NCBI RefSeq assembly: GCF_019203185.1
Contig: NZ_CP078093.1
Span: forward strand, 744,001-808,000
Reading direction: 5' to 3'
Source: Crassaminicella indica
GTDB taxonomy: Bacteria; Bacillota; Clostridia; Peptostreptococcales; Thermotaleaceae
Length of the DNA stretch: 64,000 nucleotides
Part shown: piece by piece, positions 35,733-43,872 of the stretch
Position numbering within the stretch: position 1 is the stretch's first letter
Layout of the letters: every line of letters starts with the position of its first letter
Notes under the pieces: generated by a model
What the model was told of the DNA's origin: nothing
Database searches by the model: none
Seen by the model: only the letters and a program-made list of their open reading frames with translations
Program-made: the position numbers and the translations under genes

Positions 35733-37097
35733 ATGGAAGCAAAGGCTTATATTGATGCTTTAGTTGAAAAATCAAGAATTGCTCAAAAGGAATTTGAGAA
35801 TTTCACACAAGAACAAGTTGATGCAATTGTAAAAGAAGTTGGTAAGGTAGTATATGACAACGCAGAAGAATTAGCAAAAATGGCTGTTGAAGAAACAGGC
35901 ATGGGTGTTTATGAGCATAAAGTACTTAAAAATAAAGGAAAGTCAAAAACTATTTGGAACAGCTTAAAAGGAAAAAAATCTGTTGGCATTATAAATAGAG
36001 ATGAAGAAACAGGAATCGTTGAAATTGCAAAACCAATGGGAGTTGTTGGAGCTGTTACACCTACTACAAACCCAATCGTAACACCAATGTGTAATGCAAT
36101 GTTTGCATTAAAGGGAAGAAACTCTATTATTATAGCACCTCATCCAAGAGCAAAAAAATGTAGTGCAGAAACTGTAAAAAGAATTAACGAAGCACTAAAA
36201 AAACATAATGCTCCAGAAAATTTAATTCAAATCATTGAAGAACCATCTATTGAAAAAACAAATCTACTAATGAACGCTGTTGACGTAGTTGTAGCTACAG
36301 GTGGTATGGGAATGGTAAAAGCTGCATACAGCAGTGGAAAGCCAGCTTATGGTGTTGGTGCAGGAAATGTACAAGTTATTGTAGATAGAGATGTAGATTT
36401 TGATGATGCTGCGAAAAAAATTATTGCAGGAAGAACATTTGATAATGGTATCATCTGTTCTGGAGAGCAAACTGTTATTGCTCATGAAGATGATTATGAT
36501 AAAGTTATCAAAGCTTTTGAAAACAATGGAGCATACTATGTAAATGATCCAGAAACAAAAGAAAAATTCAGAAAAGCTATTTTTGTAAATGGTACAATTA
36601 ATAGAGACGTAGTAGGACAATCTCCACAAAAGGTTGCAGAGTTAGCAGGTGTTGAAATTCCAGCAGATACAAAGGTAATCCTTATCGAAGCAGATGGTAT
36701 TGGTGCAGAGGATGTACTTTGCAAGGAAAAGATGTGTCCAGTAATGGCTACGTTTAGATATAAAACCTTTGAAGAAGGAGTAAAAATTGCACAAACAAAC
36801 CTAGAGCTTGAAGGAAAAGGACATAGTGCTGCAATTCACTCAAATAACAATGAACATATCGACTATGCAGGAGAGAATTTAACAGTAAGTAGATTAGTTG
36901 TAAACCAACCATCTTCAACTACTGCAGGAGGAAGCTTCTTCAATGGCTTTGCACCTACAACTACATTAGGTTGTGGATCATGGGGAAATAACAGTATTTC
37001 TGAAAACTTTACTTACAAGCATATGATTAACATTTCAAGAATCGGTCATTATATGGCAGATAGAGTAGTTCCTTCTGATGAGGAATTATGGGCATAA
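35733..37097 (+). CDS. sucD: CoA-acylating aldehyde dehydrogenase, SucD-like (succinate-semialdehyde type)
   Basis: 454 aa acylating aldehyde dehydrogenase. Catalytic Cys242 lies in FDNGIICSGEQ; other markers are MGVVGAVTPTTNPIVTPM, ATGGMGMVKAAYSSGKPA and GVGAGNVQ. The N-terminal SRIAQKEFENFTQEQVDAIVK and the C-terminal TLGCGSWGNNSISENFTYKH closely resemble Clostridium kluyveri SucD as I remember it. It interconverts an acyl-CoA and its aldehyde with NAD(P)H; acetaldehyde (EutE-like) is an alternative substrate. The start at 35733 has TGGAGGGATTGAGT. It lies 70 bases after the AspT-like gene, so it is probably in the same B12-controlled transcript. Confidence 0.85.
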   Translation: MEAKAYIDALVEKSRIAQKEFENFTQEQVDAIVKEVGKVVYDNAEELAKMAVEETGMGVYEHKVLKNKGKSKTIWNSLKGKKSVGIINRDEETGIVEIAKPMGVVGAVTPTTNPIVTPMCNAMFALKGRNSIIIAPHPRAKKCSAETVKRINEALKKHNAPENLIQIIEEPSIEKTNLLMNAVDVVVATGGMGMVKAAYSSGKPAYGVGAGNVQVIVDRDVDFDDAAKKIIAGRTFDNGIICSGEQTVIAHEDDYDKVIKAFENNGAYYVNDPETKEKFRKAIFVNGTINRDVVGQSPQKVAELAGVEIPADTKVILIEADGIGAEDVLCKEKMCPVMATFRYKTFEEGVKIAQTNLELEGKGHSAAIHSNNNEHIDYAGENLTVSRLVVNQPSSTTAGGSFFNGFAPTTTLGCGSWGNNSISENFTYKHMINISRIGHYMADRVVPSDEELWA

Positions 37098-37118
37098 TTT
37101 CATTTGATTAACAAAAAA

Positions 37119-37165
37119 GAGGCTGTCGGTAAATCATTAAATTGATTAACCGATAGTTTTTTTTC
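37119..37165 (+). terminator. terminator after the aldehyde dehydrogenase gene
   Basis: Stem CTGTCGGT-AATCA / TGATT-ACCGATAG followed by eight T residues. Confidence 0.8.
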
Positions 37166-37240
37166 AAAAAAAACAACTTGATTTTTCTAGAATAGCTTAA
37201 ATTTTTTAGTGAGAAATCTATAATTATGTTCATATAATAA

Positions 37241-37561
37241 TTATTTGCTTTTTATATTTAATAATAATTTACCTAAAACAATAATGATACCTACACTCAT
37301 TCCCATATACTTGTTTATATATTTAAAAGCATGCGGGACATATACACCAAAAGTTAAAAAAATCATTGTATACCCTATAATTTTAACATATATAGCTTCT
37401 CTATTAGTTAAATATCCAGCTATAAAAATAACTAACAATATAGCACATGAGAATATAACGGATTTTAAAATAGAATTATGAAAAGAAAATAAGATTGACA
37501 TACTAATTATACTTATTAACAAAAGAGAAATTAATAGTATTTTATTTTTATCAATATACAT
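37241..37561 (-). CDS. small hypothetical membrane protein
   Basis: 106 aa with about three or four membrane segments (LLISLLLISIISMSILF, SVIFSCAILLVIFIAGYL, IIGYTMIFLTFGVYV, GMSVGIIIVLG). The start at 37561 is chosen for AAGGAGAATTAAATTT; the open frame extends 54 bases further without a ribosome site. Family not recognised. It follows the DUF2651-like gene by about 60 bases on the same strand, and both encode small membrane proteins; they may form a unit. Confidence 0.6.
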   Translation of the reverse strand: MYIDKNKILLISLLLISIISMSILFSFHNSILKSVIFSCAILLVIFIAGYLTNREAIYVKIIGYTMIFLTFGVYVPHAFKYINKYMGMSVGIIIVLGKLLLNIKSK

Positions 37562-37624
37562 AAATTTAATTCTCCTTACTATACTTAAAATTAGAGTAAT
37601 TAGAAAAATATACAATCAGCTAAA

Positions 37625-37861
37625 TTATTTAAAATCATTATTTCTTCTTGATCTAACAGTTAAACTAATAATTAAAGAGAAAATGGTATAAATTATTACC
37701 CAAATAAAGAATGAGCCTCCGAATAGAGTTAGTGTTAATATAGTCAAAATTGTAAAAACTATTAAAGGAATTACATAACATTTACTAAACCATATGTATC
37801 CAAAAACTGATATGATCAGTATACTTAAAGGACAAATTAAAAAAATAAAAACAAATTCCAA
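37625..37861 (-). CDS. small membrane protein, DUF2651-like
   Basis: 78 aa with two to three membrane segments. FIFLICPLSILIISVFGYIWFSK, then YVIPLIVFTILTILTLTLFGGSFFIWVIIYTIFSLIISL (not quoted as one motif) resembles the DUF2651 family of small Firmicute membrane proteins; function unknown. The start is TTG with GTGGTGAT upstream. Read as the first gene of a two-gene leftward unit. Confidence 0.6.
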   Translation of the reverse strand: MEFVFIFLICPLSILIISVFGYIWFSKCYVIPLIVFTILTILTLTLFGGSFFIWVIIYTIFSLIISLTVRSRRNNDFK

Positions 37862-38030
37862 GATATCACCACTTTCTATACTATCTAATTATATTATTTT
37901 GAATAAATGAATCTTTGGATATACTAATCATATCAGATGCATCCTAAGGTATTGTTCTTCATAAAATTAATATTCCTAGGATTGAAGTGTCTTATTTTGT
38001 TATTTATTAGTTACATTTTATCATATAACT

Positions 38031-38074
38031 AAAAAAAGGACTCATCTCTTTTTTGAGATTTGTCCTTTTTTCTT
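38031..38074. terminator. bidirectional hairpin terminator
   Basis: Stem AAAAAGGAC / GTCCTTTTT around an inner CATCTC / GAGAT stem. It serves the feo operon leftward. Confidence 0.75.
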
Positions 38075-38115
38075 TTTTAAAGGGCTAATTTTTATTTCCC
38101 GACAGCCCCTTTTTT

Positions 38116-38265
38116 CTATTCCTTTCTAGAAGGACAGCTATATTCACTGCAACCACTACAGCTACTGCAACCACCTTTAACTTCGTTTTTTACACCTTTT
38201 ATCAGACAATATGCTCCAAATCCAATGATTGGTATCCCTATTATCCACGTAAGCAAACTACCCAC
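38116..38265 (-). CDS. FeoB-associated Cys-rich membrane protein
   Basis: 49 aa. One membrane segment (LLTWIIGIPIIGFGAYCLI, residues 4-22) is followed by a basic stretch and a Cys cluster CSSCSGCSEYSC at 33-44. This is the small protein that follows feoB in many clostridia. It begins 12 bases after the feoB stop with GTG and AAGGAG spaced 8 bases before it. The cysteines probably bind iron or help its oxidation-state handling at the FeoB exit; this is an inference from context. Confidence 0.85.
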   Translation of the reverse strand: MGSLLTWIIGIPIIGFGAYCLIKGVKNEVKGGCSSCSGCSEYSCPSRKE

Positions 38266-38277
38266 AAAATCATCTCC

Positions 38278-40320
38278 TTAAAATCCAAGTAATCCTCCTA
38301 TTTGATATACAAGGAAAGCAACTACCCATGCAACAACAAAAGTATATACAACAGAAAATCCTGTCCATTTCCATGAATTTGTTTCTCTCTTAATTACACC
38401 AATTACTGCAAGACAAGGTATATAAAGGAGTGAAAATACCATAAATGATATTGCACTAAGACTAGTAAAACCAGCAGCCTTTAATGCACTAGCAAATCCT
38501 AAAACGTCTCCATCCATAGCAGCTTCACCTACTGCTTCTCCTAATCCATATATTACAGCCATACTACTTACAACAACTTCCTTCGCCATAAGTCCTGTAA
38601 TAAGAGATAATGCAGCTTGCCAAGAACCAAAGCCTAATGGTTTAAATATTGGTGCCATAGCTCTACCAATACCAGCCCCTATACTATCTACCATATCCAC
38701 AGAACCTGAGAAATTAAAGCCTAATATAAACCAAATTAAAATAGAAGCTGAAAAAATAATTGTACCTGCTCGTAAAATGTACGCTTTTACTCTTTCCCAT
38801 ACAGCAATTCCTGTACCCCTGAAGGTTGGAAATCTATATGGTGGAAGCTCCATAACAAATGGTGTCTGATCTCCTTTGAATAAAGTTTTCTTAAAGATTA
38901 ATGCACAAATAATTGCTACAATGATCCCTAAAATATATAAAGCAAATATAATATTGCTTTCATTTCCCGGGAAGAAGACTCCGGCAAACAAAATATAAAT
39001 AGGCGCTCTAGCACCACAAGACATAAATGGAACTACCATAATAGATGTTAATCTATCCTTTTCATTTTCAAGAGTTCTTGTTCCCATTACAGCTGGAACA
39101 GAACAACCAAAGCCTATAATCATTGGAATAAACGCCTTACCACTAAGTCCAATTTTTCTCATAGCTCTATCCATAATAAATGCTACCCTTGCCATATATC
39201 CGCTATCCTCAAGGATTGAAATGGCAACAAACAAAAATGCAATCTGCGGTAAGAATGTTAACACACCACCAACCCCACCAATAATACCATCAGCTACTAA
39301 AGATACTAACCAATCTGCTGCACCTACTCCTTCTAATGAAGCTGCAGCCATCTCTCCCAAAGTACCAAACCATCCATCAATCATGTCTAAGAATACTTCT
39401 CCAAAAGTAATAGCAAACCAAAATACAAAATACATAAGTCCAGCAAATATAGGAAGTCCTAGCCATTTGTTTGTAAGTACTTTATCAATCTTATCAGAAG
39501 TAGTAAGCCCCTGATCTTTTGGTTTTTTTACTGCTTTTGAAATAATATTTGCAACATAAGTATATTTCTTATCTGCTATAAAGCTTTCATAATCATCTTC
39601 TAGTGAAATTTCATCTGTAGCTGCAATCTCATCATTTTGCAACTGAGGCGCAATACCCAACAAGTCTAAAACTGCCTCATCTTCTTCAATAACCTTTAAT
39701 GCTAACCATCTTAGATTGAATTTTGAAGCTTTTTTATTTTCTCTTAACATTTCTATGGTCTCTTCTATTTTTTTCTCTAAATCTTTTCCATAGTTTACTT
39801 GATTTGGATTATACGAAACCTTCCCAAAAACAATGTCCAAAGCAGTATCTAGTAGCTTTTCAATACCCTTTTTTTGTGTTGCAATAATAGGAACTACTGG
39901 CACTCCTAATGCTTCCGATAATTTTTTCTCATCAATCCTATAGCCTCTTCTTTCTGCTACATCCATCATGTTTAAAGCAATGATCACAGGCTTTCCAAGC
40001 TCGATTAATTGAGTAGACAAATATAAGTTTCTTTCAATATTAGAAGCATCTACAATATTCACTACCACATCAGGAGCTTCATCAACAATATAATTTCTAG
40101 CAATCATTTCTTCTATTGAATAAGGTGATAAACTATACGTTCCCGGTAAATCAACTGCTATAATGTCATTCTCTTTATATTTAAGCATTCCTTCCTTTTT
40201 CTCCACTGTAACACCAGGCCAGTTTCCCACAGAATGCCTAGCACCAGTCAGAGCATTAAACAATGTAGTTTTACCACTATTGGGGTTTCCCGCCAAAGCG
40301 ATGGTAATATTTTTTGACAT
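38278..40320 (-). CDS. feoB: ferrous iron transport protein B
   Basis: 680 aa. The N-terminal G domain has GNPNSGKTT (G1, residues 11-19), VDLPGTYSL (G3) and NMMD (G4), followed by a helical GDI-type region to about residue 260. The membrane core includes two gate regions with MGTRTLENEKDRL and GCSVPAVMGTR, and ends in a tryptophan- and valine-rich segment. It moves Fe2+ into the cell. AAGGAGGAATATCA precedes the ATG. Fourth member of a leftward unit (HD-GYP, Fur-like, feoA, feoA, feoB, Cys-rich). Confidence 0.96.
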   Translation of the reverse strand: MSKNITIALAGNPNSGKTTLFNALTGARHSVGNWPGVTVEKKEGMLKYKENDIIAVDLPGTYSLSPYSIEEMIARNYIVDEAPDVVVNIVDASNIERNLYLSTQLIELGKPVIIALNMMDVAERRGYRIDEKKLSEALGVPVVPIIATQKKGIEKLLDTALDIVFGKVSYNPNQVNYGKDLEKKIEETIEMLRENKKASKFNLRWLALKVIEEDEAVLDLLGIAPQLQNDEIAATDEISLEDDYESFIADKKYTYVANIISKAVKKPKDQGLTTSDKIDKVLTNKWLGLPIFAGLMYFVFWFAITFGEVFLDMIDGWFGTLGEMAAASLEGVGAADWLVSLVADGIIGGVGGVLTFLPQIAFLFVAISILEDSGYMARVAFIMDRAMRKIGLSGKAFIPMIIGFGCSVPAVMGTRTLENEKDRLTSIMVVPFMSCGARAPIYILFAGVFFPGNESNIIFALYILGIIVAIICALIFKKTLFKGDQTPFVMELPPYRFPTFRGTGIAVWERVKAYILRAGTIIFSASILIWFILGFNFSGSVDMVDSIGAGIGRAMAPIFKPLGFGSWQAALSLITGLMAKEVVVSSMAVIYGLGEAVGEAAMDGDVLGFASALKAAGFTSLSAISFMVFSLLYIPCLAVIGVIKRETNSWKWTGFSVVYTFVVAWVVAFLVYQIGGLLGF

Positions 40321-40344
40321 TGATATTCCTCCTTATTTGAATAT

Positions 40345-40410
40345 GCAAATCATTATCGTTTTATGTGTAAAAAAAAAATGAAATTAAAACTCATTATCAA
40401 TTATTAAGCA
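40345..40410 (-). promoter_or_regulatory. possible Fur-like boxes between feoA and feoB
   Basis: AAATCATTATCGTTTTATG (about 40347-40365) and CTCATTATCAATTATTAAGC (40390-40409) share halves of the GATAATGATAATCATTATC consensus. They could give feoB a second, iron-controlled start. Matches are partial. Confidence 0.4.
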
Positions 40411-40413
40411 TGA

Positions 40414-40638
40414 TTATTCTATAATAATCCTTTCTGCATCTTCTTTTCTTAAAGTAAGACTATATCCCTTTATTTTTACTTCAATAGGATCTCCAAGAGG
40501 TGCTTTTTTCTCTACATAAACCTCTGTCCCTCTAATAACCCCCATATCCATCAATCTTCTTTTTAATGCACCCGTTCCCATTATCTTAATAATCTTTCCA
40601 CCTGTCTTTGGTTTTAATTCTTTTAGTGTTCTTTCCAT
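40414..40638 (-). CDS. feoA: FeoA domain protein (second copy)
   Basis: 74 aa SH3-like FeoA domain: TLKELKPKTGGKIIKIMGTGALKRRLMDMGVIRG up front (not quoted as a run), then TEVYVEKKAPLGDPIEVKIKGYSLTLRKEDAERI. It is thought to modulate FeoB. The start at 40638 has AGGGGGTAAAAGT; the frame is open 21 bases upstream. Two FeoA genes in a row are common in clostridia. Confidence 0.9.
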   Translation of the reverse strand: MERTLKELKPKTGGKIIKIMGTGALKRRLMDMGVIRGTEVYVEKKAPLGDPIEVKIKGYSLTLRKEDAERIIIE

Positions 40639-40664
40639 ACTTTTACCCCCTAATTCCAAATATA

Positions 40665-40886
40665 TTATGCTAAATCAACCATGATCTGTTGTGTTACAAC
40701 ACCACCTAAAACCAATCTAGAACCCCTTACGTTTATTATAAATGCCCCATTTGTATTATTAGATATAACATTAATTTCAACACCTGGAGTTAAACCCATA
40801 TCTTGCAATTTTTTCTTTAGCTTAGGACCCCAACGAATACTATTTAAAATAGCATTCTGTCCTGGATTTACCATAGATAACGGCAT
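40665..40886 (-). CDS. feoA: FeoA domain protein (first copy)
   Basis: 73 aa. MPLSMVNPGQNAIL, then KKKLQDMGLTPGVEINVISN and RGSRLVLGGVVTQQIMV show the FeoA fold. The start at 40886 has AGGAGGGTATTGT; the frame is open 18 bases further. It lies about 38 bases downstream of the Fur-like gene and upstream of the second feoA. Confidence 0.9.
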   Translation of the reverse strand: MPLSMVNPGQNAILNSIRWGPKLKKKLQDMGLTPGVEINVISNNTNGAFIINVRGSRLVLGGVVTQQIMVDLA

Positions 40887-40924
40887 ACAATACCCTCCTA
40901 ACATTATTTAAATGTAAATTTATA

Positions 40925-41413
40925 TTATTTGTTTATATGTAGTAATTGATTGCAATTATCAATATCAACGATATTATATGCTAATTGATTATAATTGTCA
41001 ATAACTTTTGTAGTTTTTTCCATGCATTTTTTACAAAGTCCATAAAGCTTTATCCAGCCACCAGTTATTTTAACCTTTTCATCTCGTCGATTTAGTTGCT
41101 TCCATTTACATATATCATCAATATTTATAACTTTTATAGCTGCACATTTTTTACAAACCAACAAACAATGATTCTGTTCAATCAATTCAAAGCTTCTCAT
41201 TCCCTTATACATATCACTACAATAAATTTTCCCTATATTCATCAATGCTTTAAGAATTCTATATACTGTTCTTTTACTGATTTTTTTATCTTTTTCATTT
41301 ATCAATTTCATAATCTCTTTTATATTTAGTTTTTGATATGAATTTTCTTTAAAAATTTGATAAACAATTAATTGATTTTTAGACAATTTATCTTCTATTT
41401 TCATGTCTATCAT
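40925..41413 (-). CDS. divergent Fur-family-like regulator
   Basis: 162 aa. The N-terminal winged helix has SKRTVYRILKALMNIGKIY, equivalent to Fur's TLYRVL-x-L-x-x-G. The dimer/metal half has MRSFELIEQNHCLLVCKKCAAIKVI and later YGLCKKCM, the two CxxC zinc motifs. The His cluster around HHHH-LIC that holds the regulatory metal in Fur is mostly lost (only NHCLLVC). A C-terminal tail of about 25 residues is unusual. AGGAGAGGAAA precedes the ATG. It lies between the HD-GYP gene (10 bases) and feoA, so it may control or be controlled with iron uptake. Confidence 0.75.
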   Translation of the reverse strand: MIDMKIEDKLSKNQLIVYQIFKENSYQKLNIKEIMKLINEKDKKISKRTVYRILKALMNIGKIYCSDMYKGMRSFELIEQNHCLLVCKKCAAIKVINIDDICKWKQLNRRDEKVKITGGWIKLYGLCKKCMEKTTKVIDNYNQLAYNIVDIDNCNQLLHINK

Positions 41414-41422
41414 TTTCCTCTC

Positions 41423-42031
41423 CTAAAAGCATAATCTTATAAACAATCCTACTAATTCTTGATCAAACTGACTCCCTGCTCCTAGCCTTAACCTTTCTAA
41501 AGCCTCTTGCTTTGATAATGCAACTTTATAAGGTCTATCTCCTGTCATAGCCTCATATGCATCACAAATGCTAAACAATCTCACTTTATATGGTATTTCT
41601 CTTTCTCTTAATCCTAAAGGATATCCTTTTCCATCTATTCTTTCATGATGATATAAAACATAAGGCAAAAGACTTCTTGGAGCCTTCATTTCCTTTAAAA
41701 TTTTATATCCTGCCAAAGAATGTCTTTTCATGATCTCATATTCATTATTTATCAACTTTGATTTTTTCAATAAAATTTCATCTGGAATAATTATTTTTCC
41801 TATATCATGAACAATCCCTGCATATTCTAATTCCTGTAAATCATCTGAAGAAAAACCTAATTTCTCTCCAAATTTTTTTGCATATACTCCGACCATAATA
41901 GAATGATTTTTAGTAATATCATCTTTTTCTTTTAACATATTGATAATCGTATTTATGTCAAATTCATTTTTTGATATGCTTAATTTTTGTTGCATTGTAT
42001 TCATATGGATTCTTTTTAAGGGCAATGCCAT
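41423..42031 (-). CDS. HD-GYP domain c-di-GMP phosphodiesterase
   Basis: 202 aa, a nearly bare HD-GYP domain. Motifs: KNHSIMVGVYAKKFGEKLGF, GIVHDIGKIIIPD (HD), RHSLAGYKIL, YHHERIDGKGYPLGL (GYP) and DAYEAMTGDRPYK. The family hydrolyses cyclic di-GMP to GMP. No receiver or sensor domain. GAGGGGAGGCTCATTA precedes the ATG. It heads the leftward iron-uptake unit, and a diguanylate cyclase gene is divergent from it, 190 bases away, so opposing c-di-GMP enzymes share one control region. Confidence 0.92.
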   Translation of the reverse strand: MALPLKRIHMNTMQQKLSISKNEFDINTIINMLKEKDDITKNHSIMVGVYAKKFGEKLGFSSDDLQELEYAGIVHDIGKIIIPDEILLKKSKLINNEYEIMKRHSLAGYKILKEMKAPRSLLPYVLYHHERIDGKGYPLGLREREIPYKVRLFSICDAYEAMTGDRPYKVALSKQEALERLRLGAGSQFDQELVGLFIRLCF

Positions 42032-42065
42032 TAATGAGCCTCCCCTCTTTTTGTAATATAATTGC

Positions 42066-42088
42066 TAACGATATTCATTATCAATTAT
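42066..42088 (-). promoter_or_regulatory. Fur-like box upstream of the HD-GYP/feo unit
   Basis: TAACGATATTCATTATCAAT (42066-42085), 35 bases before the HD-GYP start, resembles a Fur box (alternating GATAAT / ATTATC halves) with some mismatches. Confidence 0.55.
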
Positions 42089-42150
42089 ATTACCATAATA
42101 TTCTTTTAATGTAAAATGAAATTTAGAACTCTTTTTGATAACCTTTTTCC

Positions 42151-42204
42151 TTGACAGGTATAATATGGTATTCTAAAATATAAATGATAATTATTTTCAA
42201 TTAT
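42151..42204 (+). promoter_or_regulatory. promoter with overlapping Fur-like box for the diguanylate cyclase
   Basis: TTGACA (42151-42156), 17 bases, TAAAAT (42174-42179), followed at once by AAATGATAATTATTTTCAAT (42182-42201), a Fur-box-like site over the transcription start. Such a position would give iron-dependent repression. Confidence 0.7.
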
Positions 42205-42222
42205 ATTGAAAAGGAGCTTGAT

Positions 42223-43332
42223 TTGCATATGTTGGATATTAAAAATTCCAGAATGAAAATATTAGAAGAACTCTATCTAGGAATACAACTCATCATATTA
42301 TTGTTCGGCATTTTAACTTCACATATTTTCACAACATCTGACTCTTACTTTCATATAAAAGCTTTCTTATTGATTTATGGTTTGTATTTATTAGTTTTAC
42401 TTATATATTTTATCAGAAAAACATATTTTCAAAATGTTTATACCTTTCATCCTAATTTATATCTATCTTTTATAGATGGCATATTTTTAACAATATTTTT
42501 ATATCTATCAAATGATATTTTTCATCCTGTATTCCATTTATTTTATATTTATATCACACTACAAACAATTCGATTTGACCATAAAAGCTCTTCCCTTTTC
42601 AGTTCTTTTATTACTATATGCTATACGATTGTTACTATCATGAGGCATCCAAAGGACATAATTTCTTTAGAATTTATTATGAACGTCTTTTCTTTTTATC
42701 TGCTTAGCTATATTTTATCTTCTGTTATGAAAGAAATTTATAGATTAGAAACACAGATTTACTTTATGCTCGAAGAAATCAAAAAGAAAAATGCTGTTTT
42801 AAAAGAAATTTCTTCAAAAGATTATCTGACCAATATGTATAATCACAAAAGCTTCTACAAATATCTAAAAGATGTTATTGAAGCTTCAGAGAAAAAAAAT
42901 ACACCTTTTTGTTTGACCATAATGGATATCGATAATTTTAAAAAAGTAAATGATACTTATGGGCACTTGGTAGGAGATGCTATTTTAAAAGAAATTTCTT
43001 CAATAATACATGATCACATAAGGAAAACAGATATTGGAGCTAGATACGGCGGTGAAGAATTTGCAATCATCTTTCCTAATGCATCTATAGAAGAAGCTAA
43101 GAAAATTTGTGAACGCATAAGAAAAGCAATTGAAAACCATACCTTTGATGTAAATAATCAAAAAATAAAAATTACAATCAGTGGAGGAATAGGAAGTGCG
43201 ATTATCAAACCTTCTTCTTCAAACCAGCATAATTTTGTAGCATTTGTGGACAATCTCTTATATGAAGCAAAACGCTTAGGAAAAAATCAGCTTCAATGCT
43301 CTAAAGAAATAATATATTTAGATTCATATTGA
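42223..43332 (+). CDS. GGDEF diguanylate cyclase with membrane sensor region
   Basis: About 369 aa. Six or so N-terminal membrane segments (about residues 10-170) are followed by a short coiled coil and a GGDEF domain. The active site is GGEEF in ARYGGEEFAIIF, with DIDNFKKVNDTYGH upstream. An RxxD inhibitory site (RKTD) lies five residues before it, so product feedback is expected. It makes cyclic di-GMP. The start is TTG at 42223 (AAGGAG 6 bases upstream) or ATG at 42229; the frame further up overlaps the Fur-like box and promoter and is not coding. Confidence 0.9.
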   Translation: MHMLDIKNSRMKILEELYLGIQLIILLFGILTSHIFTTSDSYFHIKAFLLIYGLYLLVLLIYFIRKTYFQNVYTFHPNLYLSFIDGIFLTIFLYLSNDIFHPVFHLFYIYITLQTIRFDHKSSSLFSSFITICYTIVTIMRHPKDIISLEFIMNVFSFYLLSYILSSVMKEIYRLETQIYFMLEEIKKKNAVLKEISSKDYLTNMYNHKSFYKYLKDVIEASEKKNTPFCLTIMDIDNFKKVNDTYGHLVGDAILKEISSIIHDHIRKTDIGARYGGEEFAIIFPNASIEEAKKICERIRKAIENHTFDVNNQKIKITISGGIGSAIIKPSSSNQHNFVAFVDNLLYEAKRLGKNQLQCSKEIIYLDSY

Positions 43333-43340
43333 TAAAAATA

Positions 43341-43379
43341 ATGAGGAAAATGATCAATCATTTTCCTCATCATTTTTAA
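43341..43379. terminator. bidirectional terminator
   Basis: Stem AATGAGGAAAATGAT / ATCATTTTCCTCATT; convergent between the cyclase and DUF2325 genes. Confidence 0.85.
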
Positions 43380-43392
43380 TACATAAATGCTA

Positions 43393-43692
43393 CTATGTAC
43401 AACATCTTCTACAATATTTGCAAACATCTAACTTCATAGCCAAATCACTTCCTGCTCTTTTTGCAAATATGCAAGGCACCTCCATACTTTTAGCTTCTTT
43501 TTTTATAATATTTGTTAGATTATGCTCTATAAAATCATACAAAACGATAATCATATCAATATTTGTAGGGATCGTTTTATTTCTCATTCCCTTTTTTCGT
43601 CCTGTCCAATGTATATAGTTTTCAATTCCTCTTTCGTTTAATACTTGTGGTATACTTCCTAACCGATCTCCTCCCACGATCAATGCAGTCAA
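43393..43692 (-). CDS. DUF2325 family protein with Cys-rich tail
   Basis: 99 aa DUF2325 protein: ALIVGGDRLGSIPQVLNERGI at the start, HWTGRKKGMRNKTIPTNID in the middle and IIVLYDFIEHNLTNIIKKEA later. It ends in VCKYCRRCCT, a four-Cys cluster that may hold metal or a cluster. The start is TTG with GAGGAGGGATAAAA upstream. A good Fur-like box lies just before it, so expression probably rises in low iron. Function unknown. Confidence 0.82.
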   Translation of the reverse strand: MTALIVGGDRLGSIPQVLNERGIENYIHWTGRKKGMRNKTIPTNIDMIIVLYDFIEHNLTNIIKKEAKSMEVPCIFAKRAGSDLAMKLDVCKYCRRCCT

Positions 43693-43709
43693 TTTTATCC
43701 CTCCTCTTT

Positions 43710-43734
43710 AAATGATATTGATTATCATTATTAT
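43710..43734 (-). promoter_or_regulatory. Fur-like box upstream of the DUF2325 gene
   Basis: ATGATATTGATTATCATTAT (43712-43731) is close to the Fur consensus GATAATGATAATCATTATC and lies 20 bases before the TTG start. Confidence 0.72.
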
Positions 43735-43872
43735 ATAGACTATTAATTTTCTTGTCAACCCTAACTACTGAGCATAGATGAATTTTTGAATAAATATAAA
43801 TTATATATGTAAAAAAATTCACAAAAGTAGTATAATAGAAAAAAAATAGATCAAAATAGGAGGCTTTTACAA

